Positions 8,754 to 17,278 of a stretch of DNA of 64,000 nucleotides are shown here, in pieces. The notes beneath the pieces were generated by a model that worked only from the letters and a program-made list of their open reading frames with translations, was not told where the DNA came from and made no database searches. The first letter of the stretch is position 1. Every line of letters starts with the position of its first letter. The stretch covers positions 51,518 through 115,517 of the forward strand of contig JBJOHO010000040.1 of the NCBI GenBank assembly GCA_046047615.1. Reading direction: 5' to 3'. This DNA is from ZC4RG30 sp046047615. GTDB lineage: Bacteria; Pseudomonadota; Gammaproteobacteria; Steroidobacterales; Steroidobacteraceae. The translations under genes and the position numbers were made by a program.

Positions 8754-9632
8754 TCAGGCCGCGGCGCGCTGGGCGGCCAGCGTGCTGAAGTAGACGTCCT
8801 CCAGGCCCGCGGGTGCCGGCTCGAAACCCTCGCCGGGCGGCGCGTCGGCCAGCACATGCACGACGGTGCGGCCCGCGAACAGGCGCGTGGCGATCACGGT
8901 GTGCCGCGCGCGGCAGGCCTCGAGTTCGCCCTTGTCGAGCGTGCGGCGCCAGACGCGGCCCTGCAGGTCGTCAACCAGCGCCTGTGGCGCGCCCTGCGCG
9001 ACGATGCGGCCGCCGGCAAGGATCGCCATGCGCGGGCAGAGGTCGGCAACGTCCTCGACAATGTGCGTGGAAAGGATGACGACAACGTTCTCGCCGATGG
9101 CTGCCAGCAGGTTCAGGAAACGGTTGCGCTCTTCGGGGTCGAGGCCTGCCGTGGGCTCATCGACGATGACCAGGCGCGGATCACCCAGCAGGGCCTGGGC
9201 GATGCCGAAGCGCTGGCGCATGCCCCCGGAGAAACCGGCCAGCGCCTTCTTGCGCACGTCCCACAGGTTGACCTGCTTCAGCAGGCCTTCGACCGCGTCG
9301 CGCCGCTCGCCCCGGCCGGCCAGCCCCTTGAGCACCGCCAGGTGGTCGAGCATGTCGTGGGCCGACACGCGCGGATAGACACCGAAATCCTGCGGCAGAT
9401 AGCCCAGCGCAGCCCGCAGGGCCTGGGGCTGCGCCAGCACGTCGATGCCCTCGAAGCGGATGGAGCCCGCCTGCGGCAGCTGCAGCGTGGCGATGCAGCG
9501 CATCAGCGTGGACTTGCCCGCGCCGTTGGGGCCCAGCAGGCCGAACATGCCAGCCGGGATGTCGAGCGTCACGCCATCGAGGGCGCGTGTGCCATTGGCG
9601 TAGGTGTGGGCAAGGTCCTGGATGCTGAGCAT
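8754..9632 (-). CDS. ABC transporter ATP-binding protein
   Basis: This 292-residue ATPase is of the CcmA/multidrug ABC-2 type. Walker A is GPNGAGKST (34-42), the signature is FSGGMRQR, and Walker B with D-loop is VIVDEPTAGLDP. A C-terminal extension of about 70 residues follows the nucleotide-binding domain, as in many ABC-2 ATPases. The permease/peptidase gene begins 9 nt downstream, so the two very likely form one transporter. Upstream on the same strand are a small membrane protein and an XRE regulator. The substrate cannot be read from the sequence. Confidence 0.9.
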   Translation of the reverse strand: MLSIQDLAHTYANGTRALDGVTLDIPAGMFGLLGPNGAGKSTLMRCIATLQLPQAGSIRFEGIDVLAQPQALRAALGYLPQDFGVYPRVSAHDMLDHLAVLKGLAGRGERRDAVEGLLKQVNLWDVRKKALAGFSGGMRQRFGIAQALLGDPRLVIVDEPTAGLDPEERNRFLNLLAAIGENVVVILSTHIVEDVADLCPRMAILAGGRIVAQGAPQALVDDLQGRVWRRTLDKGELEACRARHTVIATRLFAGRTVVHVLADAPPGEGFEPAPAGLEDVYFSTLAAQRAAA

Positions 9633-9674
9633 GGGCGGGGTCTCCGGAAGCGCTGGGTAAGAGATGCAGGCAAA

Positions 9675-9696
9675 CGCCCCTTGGATGCAAGGGGCG
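9675..9696 (-). terminator. perfect 9-bp hairpin between membrane-protein gene and ABC ATPase gene
   Basis: CGCCCCTTG (9675-9683) and CAAGGGGCG (9688-9696) are perfectly complementary around the 4-nt loop GATG. In the minus-strand transcript the stem is followed by TTTGCC. It sits in the 73-nt gap between two cotranscribed genes, so it may be an attenuator or processing site separating regulator/membrane protein from transporter expression. Confidence 0.5.
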
Positions 9697-9705
9697 CGTG
9701 CTGGG

Positions 9706-10185
9706 TCAGGCGCTTTCGCCCGGGTCCCACCAGGCCAGCAGGCAGCCCGGCAGCACCAGGGCGGCGAACATCAGCACGGTGAGGTAGTTGGACGCGACGT
9801 GGCGGTTGAAGACCGCATCGCTCAGCGCACCACCGAACTCCAGCGCCACATAGCCCGCCAACAAACCCAGCCAGACCAGCTGGTAGGCCAGGACATAGGC
9901 GCGGTTGCGCTCAGCCAGCTCCCGCTCGTCGATGTCGGTATCGGGGGCGTGGGCGCGGAAGTTGTAGGTGGACAGGAACATCACCACGCAGCTGATCATG
10001 CCAACCAGCGCCAGCACACCGACGGTCAACTGCAGGGCTGCGTTGTCCGGGGTGAGGAAGAACTTCAGCACGAACCAGGCCAGCAGGCTGCCCAGCGCAA
10101 CAACGGACAGCGTGCGGGCCGCGCCGCGTGACAGCTTGAAGTAGGCGCGCGAAGGACCACGGGGCTTGGTGGTTTCAGGGCTCAT
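9706..10185 (-). CDS. small four-helix membrane protein, unknown function
   Basis: The 159-residue protein starts at MSPETTKP (ATG at 10185), overlapping the end of the XRE regulator gene by 11 nt. After a basic N-terminus it shows hydrophobic segments at roughly residues 25-45, 50-72, 102-122 and 130-150. A charged segment rich in Asp, Glu and Arg lies between the second and third helices. I do not recognise a catalytic motif. The XRE-plus-small-membrane-protein pair with overlapping genes resembles regulator/partner pairs such as DUF2178-type proteins, but that assignment is only a guess. The ABC transporter genes follow after a hairpin. Confidence 0.72.
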   Translation of the reverse strand: MSPETTKPRGPSRAYFKLSRGAARTLSVVALGSLLAWFVLKFFLTPDNAALQLTVGVLALVGMISCVVMFLSTYNFRAHAPDTDIDERELAERNRAYVLAYQLVWLGLLAGYVALEFGGALSDAVFNRHVASNYLTVLMFAALVLPGCLLAWWDPGESA

Positions 10186-10438
10186 CGGGGGTCTCCTGGG
10201 GGGTGAAGGACGGCGCACCGATCTGTTCAGCCAGGGACGGGAAGGCCTCGAGCGAGAACAGGGCCTCGACCCGGACGCCGAACACCCGGGCCAGACGCAG
10301 CGCCAGCTCGACGCTGGGGCTGTAGGTCCCCCGCTCCAGGAAGCCGATGGTCTGCGGGTTCACGTCCAGCAGCGCCGCCAGCTCCTTGCGCGAAAGGCCC
10401 TTTTCCGTCCTGAACAGCTGTATGCGATTGTGGATCAT
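10175..10438 (-). CDS. XRE-family helix-turn-helix transcriptional regulator
   Basis: This 87-residue single-domain protein has a Cro/CI-type helix-turn-helix (LSRKELAALLDVNPQTIGFLERGTYSP, roughly residues 14-40). The next segment, SVELALRLARVFGVRVEALFSLE, is typical of short YozG/XRE regulators. It heads the unit that continues with the membrane protein, the ABC ATPase and the permease/peptidase, so it is probably their local regulator. An AT-rich stretch carrying an inverted repeat lies directly upstream and could be its own operator. Confidence 0.88.
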   Translation of the reverse strand: MIHNRIQLFRTEKGLSRKELAALLDVNPQTIGFLERGTYSPSVELALRLARVFGVRVEALFSLEAFPSLAEQIGAPSFTPQETPDEP

Positions 10439-10457
10439 CGCTGACCATCATACCGAT

Positions 10458-10486
10458 TTATTGCTTATACGCAATATATTGTTCAA
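10458..10486 (-). promoter_or_regulatory. AT-rich promoter/operator candidate for the XRE unit
   Basis: In an otherwise GC-rich region this stretch is A/T-dominated. ATTGC (10460-10464) and GCAAT (10471-10475) form an inverted repeat with a 6-nt spacer. On the minus strand TTGAAC (10486-10481) could be a -35 element with a poor -10 (CAATAA) 17 nt on. The repeat overlapping the -10 region would suit autoregulation by the XRE protein. Confidence 0.45.
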
Positions 10487-12753
10487 GGCAAGGTCAAGGC
10501 GACCAGTTCCCCCGGGGCGCCCCGCGCGCCCACCGCCACCACGATGTACTGCTTGCCACCCACCGCATAAGTCATGGGCACGCCGGTCTGGTTGGCCGGC
10601 AGCGTGAACTCGTGCAGCACCTCGCCCGTGGCCTTGTCGTGGGCCCGCAGCAGGTTGCCGCCGCCGCCGGCGCGCCACAGGCCACCGCCCTCGCCCGAGA
10701 ACAGCAGCGTTTTCGTCACCAGCAGCCCGGACTGGTCGAAGGACCCGGTCTTGGGCAGGGTGATGCCCTTGAGCGCCGGGTTGTTGCGCGCCCACTCAGG
10801 CGTCGAGGTGTTGGGCGCCATCCAGCGGTGCTCGCCGCTGTTCAGGTCGATGGCCGTGATGCGCCCCCAGGGCGGCTTCACCAGTGGCAGGCCGGATGGC
10901 CCGCCCAGCGAGCCATTCGGGAAGCCTTCCCCGTAGGCCCCGATGTAGCGCATGTCCGAAAGCTTGGCGTCCTGCCGCAGGCCGATCGGACCTACCGTGG
11001 ACAGCGAGCTGACGTAGAGCATGCCGGTCTCGGGGTCCAGCGCGCCGCCGGCCCAGTTGGCACCGCCCGACAGGTTGGGCCGGATCAGCGTGCCCAGGTG
11101 GGTCCCGGTCACCACCGAGGGCGGAATGAACAGGGGGCCCCAGCGATAGCGCGCGATGATCTCGCGGGCCTGCTGCTTCAGCTCGGGCGTGAAGTCGATC
11201 AGGTCTTCGTCACGCAGGCCCTGCGGTTCGAAGGGCGCCGGCCGGGTCGGGAACGGCTGGGTGGCCGCGGTGCGCTCGCCGGGCACGTCGGACTGCGGCA
11301 CGGCGCGATCTTCGATGGGCCAGACCGGCTTGCCGGTGACGCGGTCGAACACGAACGCGAAGCCGTGTTTGGTGACCTGCACCACGGCGGCGATGCGCTT
11401 GCCCTTCACCGTGATGTCGGCCAGCACCGGCGGTGCCGGCAGGTCGTAGTCCCAGATGTCGTGGCGGATGATCTGGTAGTGCCAGACGCGCTGGCCGGTG
11501 CGCGCATCGAGGCAGACCAGGCTGTCGGAGAACAGGTTGTCGCCGGGGCGGTGGCCGCCATAGAAGTCGGCGGTGGCGGACTCGACGGGCAGGTAGACCA
11601 GCCCCCGCTCGGCATCGGCCGTGAAGGGCGGCCAGACGCCCGTGTTGCCCGTGTAGGCCGCACTGCCCTCTTCCCAGGTTTCGTAGCCGGGCTCGCCCGG
11701 CTGCGGCACGGTGTGGAAGGTCCAGCGCAGCGCGCCGCTGTGCAGGTCGTAGCCGCGGATGTAGCCCGGCACGGCGGTCTTCGACTTGGGGGCGCCGCCG
11801 GCAGCAAAGGCCACGCCGACCACGACCACATCGCCCACGATGACCGGCGGCGAACTGGAGCCCGGCTGCGCACTGCCGGGGTCGTCGACGCGGGGCAGGC
11901 CCGCCTTCAGGTCGACCAGGCCGTCGCTGCCGAACTGCGGCAGCGGGCGGCCGCTGCGCGCATCGAGCGCCACCAGCTGGAAGCCGGGCGAGATGGTGTA
12001 GATGCGATCGGCCTTGGAGCCGTCGGGATTGCGCCAGAACGCCACGCCGCGCCCGGAGCTGCGGCGCGGCGCCACCTGGCCGCGCTGCCCCTCATCAAGG
12101 CGGTACATCCACAGCGTCTCGCCGGTCGCGCCATCGATGGCCACCACGTTGCGGCGCTGGCCGGCCGTCGTGTAGAGCACGCCATCGGCCATGACCGGCG
12201 TGACGCGGAAATAGAACTCGGGCGTCGGCCCGAAGTTGTCGGACTTCCAGCGCCAGGCAACCCGCAGGTCCTTCACATTGTGGCGGTCGATCTGCGCCAG
12301 CGGCGAATAGCTGCGGCTGCCGGCATCGCCCCGGTGGTGCAGCCACTCGGTGTCCGGGGCCGGCGCGAGGGCGGGTGCGGCCGTGGCCGTGGCCGGCGGC
12401 GACCCGGCAGTTGCCGCTGGCGTGGCCGCCGGCCACCCATTCACGGCCCGGATGTGCGCGACGGTCGCAGCGTAGTCGGCCGGCGCGAGCCCCCCGGGGT
12501 TGGTGGGTGGCATGCTGCCCTTGGTGAACAGCTCCAGCACCTGCGCCGGAACGCTGCCCCACTTCTGCTGGAAGGCCGAACCGACCAAGGCCGGGCCGGT
12601 CTCGCCACCGCGCAGTTCCGGTCCATGGCAGGCGGCACAATGCTTGAGATAGGCTTCGGCCGCTGTCTGCTGGGCCGCGGCGGCATTGGACAGTCCAAGG
12701 CCGGTGGCAAGCAGCCCGGACCACAGCATTTGTGGCAGCAGCGCGCGGTTCAT
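10483..12753 (-). CDS. PQQ-dependent dehydrogenase with N-terminal cytochrome c domain
   Basis: The 756-residue protein begins with a Sec-type signal peptide (to about residue 27, ending NAAAAQ). It continues with a class I cytochrome c domain whose heme motif CAACH is at 39-43. From about residue 130 it is a quinoprotein beta-propeller with repeated tryptophan-docking segments (GETLWMYRL, GALRWTFH, RVWHYQ, GEHRWMAP). Such proteins oxidise alcohols or sugars in the periplasm with PQQ and pass electrons to cytochrome c. The closest general type is the membrane/soluble quinoprotein glucose dehydrogenase family, but the substrate is not evident. Its start overlaps the stop of the upstream PrsW-like gene by 4 nt, so the two are translationally coupled. 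No PQQ biosynthesis genes are in the window. Confidence 0.85.
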   Translation of the reverse strand: MNRALLPQMLWSGLLATGLGLSNAAAAQQTAAEAYLKHCAACHGPELRGGETGPALVGSAFQQKWGSVPAQVLELFTKGSMPPTNPGGLAPADYAATVAHIRAVNGWPAATPAATAGSPPATATAAPALAPAPDTEWLHHRGDAGSRSYSPLAQIDRHNVKDLRVAWRWKSDNFGPTPEFYFRVTPVMADGVLYTTAGQRRNVVAIDGATGETLWMYRLDEGQRGQVAPRRSSGRGVAFWRNPDGSKADRIYTISPGFQLVALDARSGRPLPQFGSDGLVDLKAGLPRVDDPGSAQPGSSSPPVIVGDVVVVGVAFAAGGAPKSKTAVPGYIRGYDLHSGALRWTFHTVPQPGEPGYETWEEGSAAYTGNTGVWPPFTADAERGLVYLPVESATADFYGGHRPGDNLFSDSLVCLDARTGQRVWHYQIIRHDIWDYDLPAPPVLADITVKGKRIAAVVQVTKHGFAFVFDRVTGKPVWPIEDRAVPQSDVPGERTAATQPFPTRPAPFEPQGLRDEDLIDFTPELKQQAREIIARYRWGPLFIPPSVVTGTHLGTLIRPNLSGGANWAGGALDPETGMLYVSSLSTVGPIGLRQDAKLSDMRYIGAYGEGFPNGSLGGPSGLPLVKPPWGRITAIDLNSGEHRWMAPNTSTPEWARNNPALKGITLPKTGSFDQSGLLVTKTLLFSGEGGGLWRAGGGGNLLRAHDKATGEVLHEFTLPANQTGVPMTYAVGGKQYIVVAVGARGAPGELVALTLP

Positions 12754-13760
12754 CGCAGCAGCGTCCGCAGGTGCCAGAGATCCTTGCGCGACTGGCCGAG
12801 CAAAGGTGCCAGCGCAGCCAGCCCGGTCTTGCCGATGCTGCGTTCCAAGTGGCCCAGTTCCGCGAGCTTGCGTCGCGTCTCCTCGTCCAGCGGCAGGTCG
12901 AAGCCTTCCTCGCGCATCAGCAGCATCCCCTTGGCACGCAAGCCCAATTCCGTATGCAGGCGAAGGTAGCAGATGGCATCGATGGCCACCTCGCCGCTGA
13001 AACGTTCGCGGATCTCATGGAAATAACGGCCGATCGGCGAGTCGGTGAGACGCCCGGTGTGGATCAGGTGCAGGATCTCCATGCCGCTGTCCAGACCGCT
13101 GCCCAGCCAGGCCGCCACCTTGCGCTCCGCGTGACGGAACACGCCATGGAGCAGCGGCACGAGCACCAGCACGGTGAGCAGCGCCTGCAGCAGCGGCTTG
13201 AGGACGAAGTGGTTGAAGCCTGCGTGGATGAGACCGGCGAGCAGCAGCGCCGGCAGCCCGTGCCGCCAGCCCGCGCGTCCCGAGCGTTCATCCAGCGCCA
13301 GCAGCAGCACGGCAAACAGCGCAACGGTGCCACCGTGCATGAAGGCGGTGCCAAAACCCCGCACGATCCACACCACCACGCCGAAGCCCGGCTGCGACAG
13401 GTAGAGGAGATTCTCGAACAGCGCAAAGCCGGCACCGGCGGCAAAGCCGTACAGGGCGGCATCGCCCACAAAACCGATGCGGTGCGTGCGGAACAACCAC
13501 AGCACGACCGTGGCCTTGACCGATTCCTCCACGAAGGGCGCGACCCAGCGCGAGTAGTCGCGCAGCGCAAGGTCCGAGTGGCCGAGCAGGACGCCATTGA
13601 GGTGGTAGCAGACCACGGCCGTGAGCACTCCGGCCAGCAACACCGGCCACAGCTGGCGCAGGGGCGCGAGCTTGTAGCTGTCGAACCAGACCAGCGCCAG
13701 CAGGTAGGCCAGCACGGGCAGCAGCCCGAGCGCGCCATTCAAGAACAGCGCGGCGTCCAT
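12750..13760 (-). CDS. PrsW-family intramembrane metalloprotease
   Basis: This 336-residue protein has about seven to eight membrane segments in its first 225 residues and a soluble C-terminal part. PrsW hallmarks are present: VEESVK at 77-82, FALFEN at 112-117 and a later HAGFNH near 195, the residues thought to coordinate zinc. In Bacillus, PrsW cleaves an anti-sigma factor; many homologues have unknown targets. The gene starts 3 nt after the stop of the large metallopeptidase gene and overlaps the PQQ dehydrogenase gene by 4 nt, so the three form one tight transcription unit. The cytoplasmic tail of about 110 residues has no recognised domain. Confidence 0.85.
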   Translation of the reverse strand: MDAALFLNGALGLLPVLAYLLALVWFDSYKLAPLRQLWPVLLAGVLTAVVCYHLNGVLLGHSDLALRDYSRWVAPFVEESVKATVVLWLFRTHRIGFVGDAALYGFAAGAGFALFENLLYLSQPGFGVVVWIVRGFGTAFMHGGTVALFAVLLLALDERSGRAGWRHGLPALLLAGLIHAGFNHFVLKPLLQALLTVLVLVPLLHGVFRHAERKVAAWLGSGLDSGMEILHLIHTGRLTDSPIGRYFHEIRERFSGEVAIDAICYLRLHTELGLRAKGMLLMREEGFDLPLDEETRRKLAELGHLERSIGKTGLAALAPLLGQSRKDLWHLRTLLR

Positions 13761-13763
13761 GGC

Positions 13764-16712
13764 CTATTTGCCCAGGATTTTCAACGACAGCATCCACTCG
13801 TCGCGCCCGGCGCCGCCCAGGCCGCGGGCATAGCCAGCCGACAGCGTCATGGGCAGGCCGTGGTTGACGAGCATCGTCAGGTCCAGCTGCCCGCCCAGGT
13901 TGCGGCGGGTCTGCTCATGGCGTGCATTGCCGGGATCGGTGACGAGCACGGACGTGAACACGGCCGGCCGCAGGTAGCCGAGATAGAAGGCCGGTGTGCC
14001 GACGGCATTGAAGCGCAGCGGCGGCAGGTTGAGCTCCAGCTGGGCGCGGCCGTAGGTCTGGCCGGAGAGCTGGTCGATCTCGAAGCCGGGAAAGCTGTCG
14101 GCATTGCGGTAGCGCTTGACTGCGCCGTTGTCGACATGGTTGTTCTTGAACCCGCCGAAATAGAAGTTGGCGAGGTTGCTGCGCCGGTCCCCGCCGCGCG
14201 CGCCGGCCGCCGTGCGCAGCCACAGCGACGTGTGCCGAGCCAGCGGCAGGCCGCCGGCAAACTCGCCCTGCAGGCCCGCCACCGTGACCCCACCGCCGTT
14301 GTCGAGCGTCGGCGTCAGCGACCACTCGATGCCGCGTTCCTCGTCCACGGCATTGGCCGAGCGGCGCGTGTTGCGAAAGGACAGCGTCGAGGACAGGCTG
14401 CGCAACGAACTGGCGGTGGCGAGCACGTTCTGGTTGCCGGGGGCCGTCTGCAGACCGGTATACACGCCGAGGTCCACCGACAGGTCCATGCGCCGCGGAT
14501 CCTCCAGCAGCAGCACGGTGGCATAGCTGGCGTTCACGGCGTCGCCCGCCAGACCCCGCTTGGTCGGACCGAACAGGTCATAGAAGCTGCCGCCGTTGTG
14601 CTGGTAAGCGAAGTACCAGTTGAGCGTGCTGTACTCGAGCCGGCCATGCAGACGCTGGCGCGAGGGCAGCGAGCTGTCGGGACTGTAGGACAGCGAGCCG
14701 CCCAGGCCATGGAACATGAGTGGATCACTGGCCTCGAAGGCATAGCCCAGGGCGACCGAATCACGGAAACCCTCGATGAAGGGATAGCGGCCGGCAGGCA
14801 GGATCCGCTCCTGCGGCCGGTACTTGCCACGGGCCGTCACGGCCGCCTCGAGGTCGATGCGGTCGGGCGAACCCGCACCCCAGCTGCGCACCACCGGGTG
14901 GCGACGGGCCACCTCGCTGCCCAGCAAGGTCACCGTCCCGAGAGAATCCAGCGGCTGCGGATCAAGGCGCACAGGGCGGAACCCATCCCCGGTGAATTCG
15001 AGCGCCAGCAGCGTGCCATCCTGCTGCGGCAACGGCCGGAACAGCCCGGTCTCGGCGTTGCTGACCGCCTCCACGGCACCGGTGGCGATCTCGTAGCGGT
15101 ACAGATTCGACACACCCGTGTAGTACGCCGACCCGAACAGGTAGCGGCCGTCAGGGGAGAACACGAAGCCCTCCGGGATGGCCTGGCCGAAGTTGAAACT
15201 CTTGAAAGGCTCCAGGCGGCCCGCACGCAGATCCGCGGTGCGGAACAGCTGCTGCGAGGACTTGCCGCTGACCTCGCCGACACTGGCCGTCAGCCACTGC
15301 CCGTCCGGCGACACATCGAGGTGCATCAGGTCGCGACCGTAGGGCAGGCGCAGCAGCACCTCGAACCGGTCATAGGGCGCCGCAATGCGCACCAGACTGG
15401 TCAGGCCGTGTTCCGTGCGCAGGCCCCAGAGCGCGCGGTCCGAAGGATCGAACACCAGGTCGCCGATACGCGCCTCATGCAGCACTTCACGGACTTGGCC
15501 GCTGGCCAGATCCAGCGCCTTGAGGCTGCGGTGGCGCAGGTTCTCTGTGGTGAAGAACAGCGTCCGCGAGCCGGGATCGAAGGCCGTGCTGGATACCGAC
15601 CACTTCACCGGACCGGTGATCTCCGCCAGGCGCTGCGTCGTGCCGTCCGCGGGATCGAGCGTGCCTACATGGGCCAGCACGCCCGGGTAATAGAAAGCCC
15701 CGACCAGCTTGCCGTTGGCCGGATCCCGGTACAGTCGCGACACCGACCCCAGGCCACGCGGCGACAGCGGTTGCAGCGGCGTGGCCGGATACTGGCGCAG
15801 CGCGGTGAGGTTGCGCTGCTGGAAACCACGCTCCCATTGGATCCAGCGCTGCCAGGCCTCCTCGAGGGACAACCCGAAAACCTTCTGGAACTGCCGGGAG
15901 TAGTAGCGCTCGCTGGCTTCGTCGCGGCGCAACCAGGCCACCACCTTCTCCGGCGAATGTTCCAGCGCCAGGTAGCTGATGAAGCGGGTGCCGTAGAGGT
16001 AGAAATTCGTGCCGGTGAGGAAATCCGTGGTGGTGCCAGCGGACTCCAGGCCCACAGGACTGTAGAAATGGGCGCCATCGCGCACGCGGGCACGGAACAC
16101 CATCTCGTCGAAGGCGGACTGCGCCCGGCCGTTGCCGCCCGCCATCCAGGTCTCGAAGAAGACTGCGCTGCCCTCGCGGTACCAGCGCGGCACGGCCAGC
16201 CGTGGCACCGTGAGGTAGTTGTAGAGCAGCGTTTCCGGATGCTGTGCGTTCTCCAGCACCTTCCCGCCAAAGAGGCGGCGCCAGCGCCGGTCCGTGGCAT
16301 TCGCCACGTCCAGCGTGGCCAGGTGCACCATCTCGTGGTTCATGGTGGTGAACATGCGTTCGCCACCCCGGGACTGTTCGAGGCTGCGGTCGTCGCTGGC
16401 CACCGAGAGGTCGATCTGGTTGAACGGCACTACGTTGGCCGAGCCGTTGATGAGGTCGCTGTAGTCCGACAGCACCACCAGGCTGCGCTCCCGGGGCTGC
16501 CAGCCGAAGAGTTTCTGCCCGGTGGCCAGTGCGTTCTCGTAGGCGCGGGCTGCATAGGGCGCGAGGTAGGCCTCACTGGGGAAAAACAGCAGCGTCTGAT
16601 GGGGTGTCTCGATGGCATCGAACTCGATGCCCGCGGCGCGGGCCTGTCCCGGCACCCTCCACAGCGCTGCACAAGCCACGACCGTCAAGGCGGCAAGAGT
16701 CATCCGGCGCAT
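13764..16712 (-). CDS. large exported metallopeptidase with beta-propeller and beta-barrel-like C-terminus
   Basis: The product has 982 residues with a signal peptide (cleavage near ARA-AGI, residues 26-28). The N-terminal part carries NHEMVH, with HEXXH at 126-130, and a later WYREGSAVFFE, the pattern of peptidase MA-like gluzincins. The middle (about 330-650) has WD40/TolB-like repeats with the recurring FSPDGRYLFG type of motif. The last 300 residues are rich in alternating aromatic strands and Gly, typical of an outer-membrane beta-barrel. The protein is therefore likely anchored in the outer membrane with the peptidase domain in the periplasm. It heads the unit with the PrsW-like protease and the PQQ dehydrogenase. 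Its substrate is unknown. Confidence 0.75.
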   Translation of the reverse strand: MRRMTLAALTVVACAALWRVPGQARAAGIEFDAIETPHQTLLFFPSEAYLAPYAARAYENALATGQKLFGWQPRERSLVVLSDYSDLINGSANVVPFNQIDLSVASDDRSLEQSRGGERMFTTMNHEMVHLATLDVANATDRRWRRLFGGKVLENAQHPETLLYNYLTVPRLAVPRWYREGSAVFFETWMAGGNGRAQSAFDEMVFRARVRDGAHFYSPVGLESAGTTTDFLTGTNFYLYGTRFISYLALEHSPEKVVAWLRRDEASERYYSRQFQKVFGLSLEEAWQRWIQWERGFQQRNLTALRQYPATPLQPLSPRGLGSVSRLYRDPANGKLVGAFYYPGVLAHVGTLDPADGTTQRLAEITGPVKWSVSSTAFDPGSRTLFFTTENLRHRSLKALDLASGQVREVLHEARIGDLVFDPSDRALWGLRTEHGLTSLVRIAAPYDRFEVLLRLPYGRDLMHLDVSPDGQWLTASVGEVSGKSSQQLFRTADLRAGRLEPFKSFNFGQAIPEGFVFSPDGRYLFGSAYYTGVSNLYRYEIATGAVEAVSNAETGLFRPLPQQDGTLLALEFTGDGFRPVRLDPQPLDSLGTVTLLGSEVARRHPVVRSWGAGSPDRIDLEAAVTARGKYRPQERILPAGRYPFIEGFRDSVALGYAFEASDPLMFHGLGGSLSYSPDSSLPSRQRLHGRLEYSTLNWYFAYQHNGGSFYDLFGPTKRGLAGDAVNASYATVLLLEDPRRMDLSVDLGVYTGLQTAPGNQNVLATASSLRSLSSTLSFRNTRRSANAVDEERGIEWSLTPTLDNGGGVTVAGLQGEFAGGLPLARHTSLWLRTAAGARGGDRRSNLANFYFGGFKNNHVDNGAVKRYRNADSFPGFEIDQLSGQTYGRAQLELNLPPLRFNAVGTPAFYLGYLRPAVFTSVLVTDPGNARHEQTRRNLGGQLDLTMLVNHGLPMTLSAGYARGLGGAGRDEWMLSLKILGK

Positions 16713-16876
16713 GGCGATCCTTCGCGGTCAGGTGTGGCAGCCTGCCCGAATATCGACCGACGGGGAGCAGCGCACAACCCCCCGCGAACGCCCCCGGACT
16801 TGCCGGAACCGACCGTCTGGCGGAGGATTGCCGGACCACTCCGGTTCGCTATTTGTCCGCCAGGGAGGCTCACGCC

Positions 16877-17206
16877 ATGATCACCGTCCGCAATCTCGCA
16901 CCGTTTGCTCTCGCCCTCGCGCTGGTGGCCGTCGCCGGCTGCAGCAGCAAGGAAGATGACGCCGCCGGCATGACCGGCACCATCGCGCCGGCACAGCGCG
17001 TCGAGGACACGCAGGTGGAAACCGCTGACGTGCCGGCCGCCGAGCCTGCCCCGCTGCCCGCCGAGGGCGAGGCCGGCGCCACGGCCCCCGGCAGCAACGA
17101 CGTGGATGCCGCGCTGAGCGGTGCCGGTGCCGCCGGCAGCAAGTCGTCGAACAAGACCTCCGACCGGTCGTCGAACCGCAATTCGAACTCCATTGAGTTG
17201 GAATAG
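16877..17206 (+). CDS. small Ala/Pro/Ser-rich lipoprotein
   Basis: The 109-residue protein has a lipoprotein signal ending in VAVAGC followed by SSK, so Cys-21 should be lipidated and the protein anchored to a membrane. The mature part is low in complexity, rich in Ala, Pro, Glu and then Ser/Asn (SKSSNKTSDRSSNRNSNS), and is probably disordered. The start ATG follows GGGAGG with good spacing. It diverges from the large metallopeptidase gene, leaving a 164-nt promoter region between them. I do not recognise a family. Confidence 0.7.
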   Translation: MITVRNLAPFALALALVAVAGCSSKEDDAAGMTGTIAPAQRVEDTQVETADVPAAEPAPLPAEGEAGATAPGSNDVDAALSGAGAAGSKSSNKTSDRSSNRNSNSIELE

Positions 17207-17221
17207 CCTGCAGGCCACGCA

Positions 17222-17251
17222 ACGCTGGCGCCCCGGGGAGGTCGCCAGCGT
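17222..17251. terminator. bidirectional terminator-like hairpin
   Basis: ACGCTGGCG (17222-17230) and CGCCAGCGT (17243-17251) form a perfect 9-bp stem with a 12-nt loop in the gap between the convergent lipoprotein gene and parC. There is no clear T tract on either side, so it is only terminator-like. Confidence 0.42.
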
Positions 17252-17278
17252 CGGCCTGCCGCTGCGCTTGGCGGGGCG

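Noticed and set aside
12732..16880. 1382-codon open frame antisense to the metallopeptidase, PrsW-like and PQQ genes
   Set aside because: High-GC shadow: Gln/Arg/His/Ala-rich low-information translation, while the opposite strand has clear families, signal peptides and catalytic motifs.
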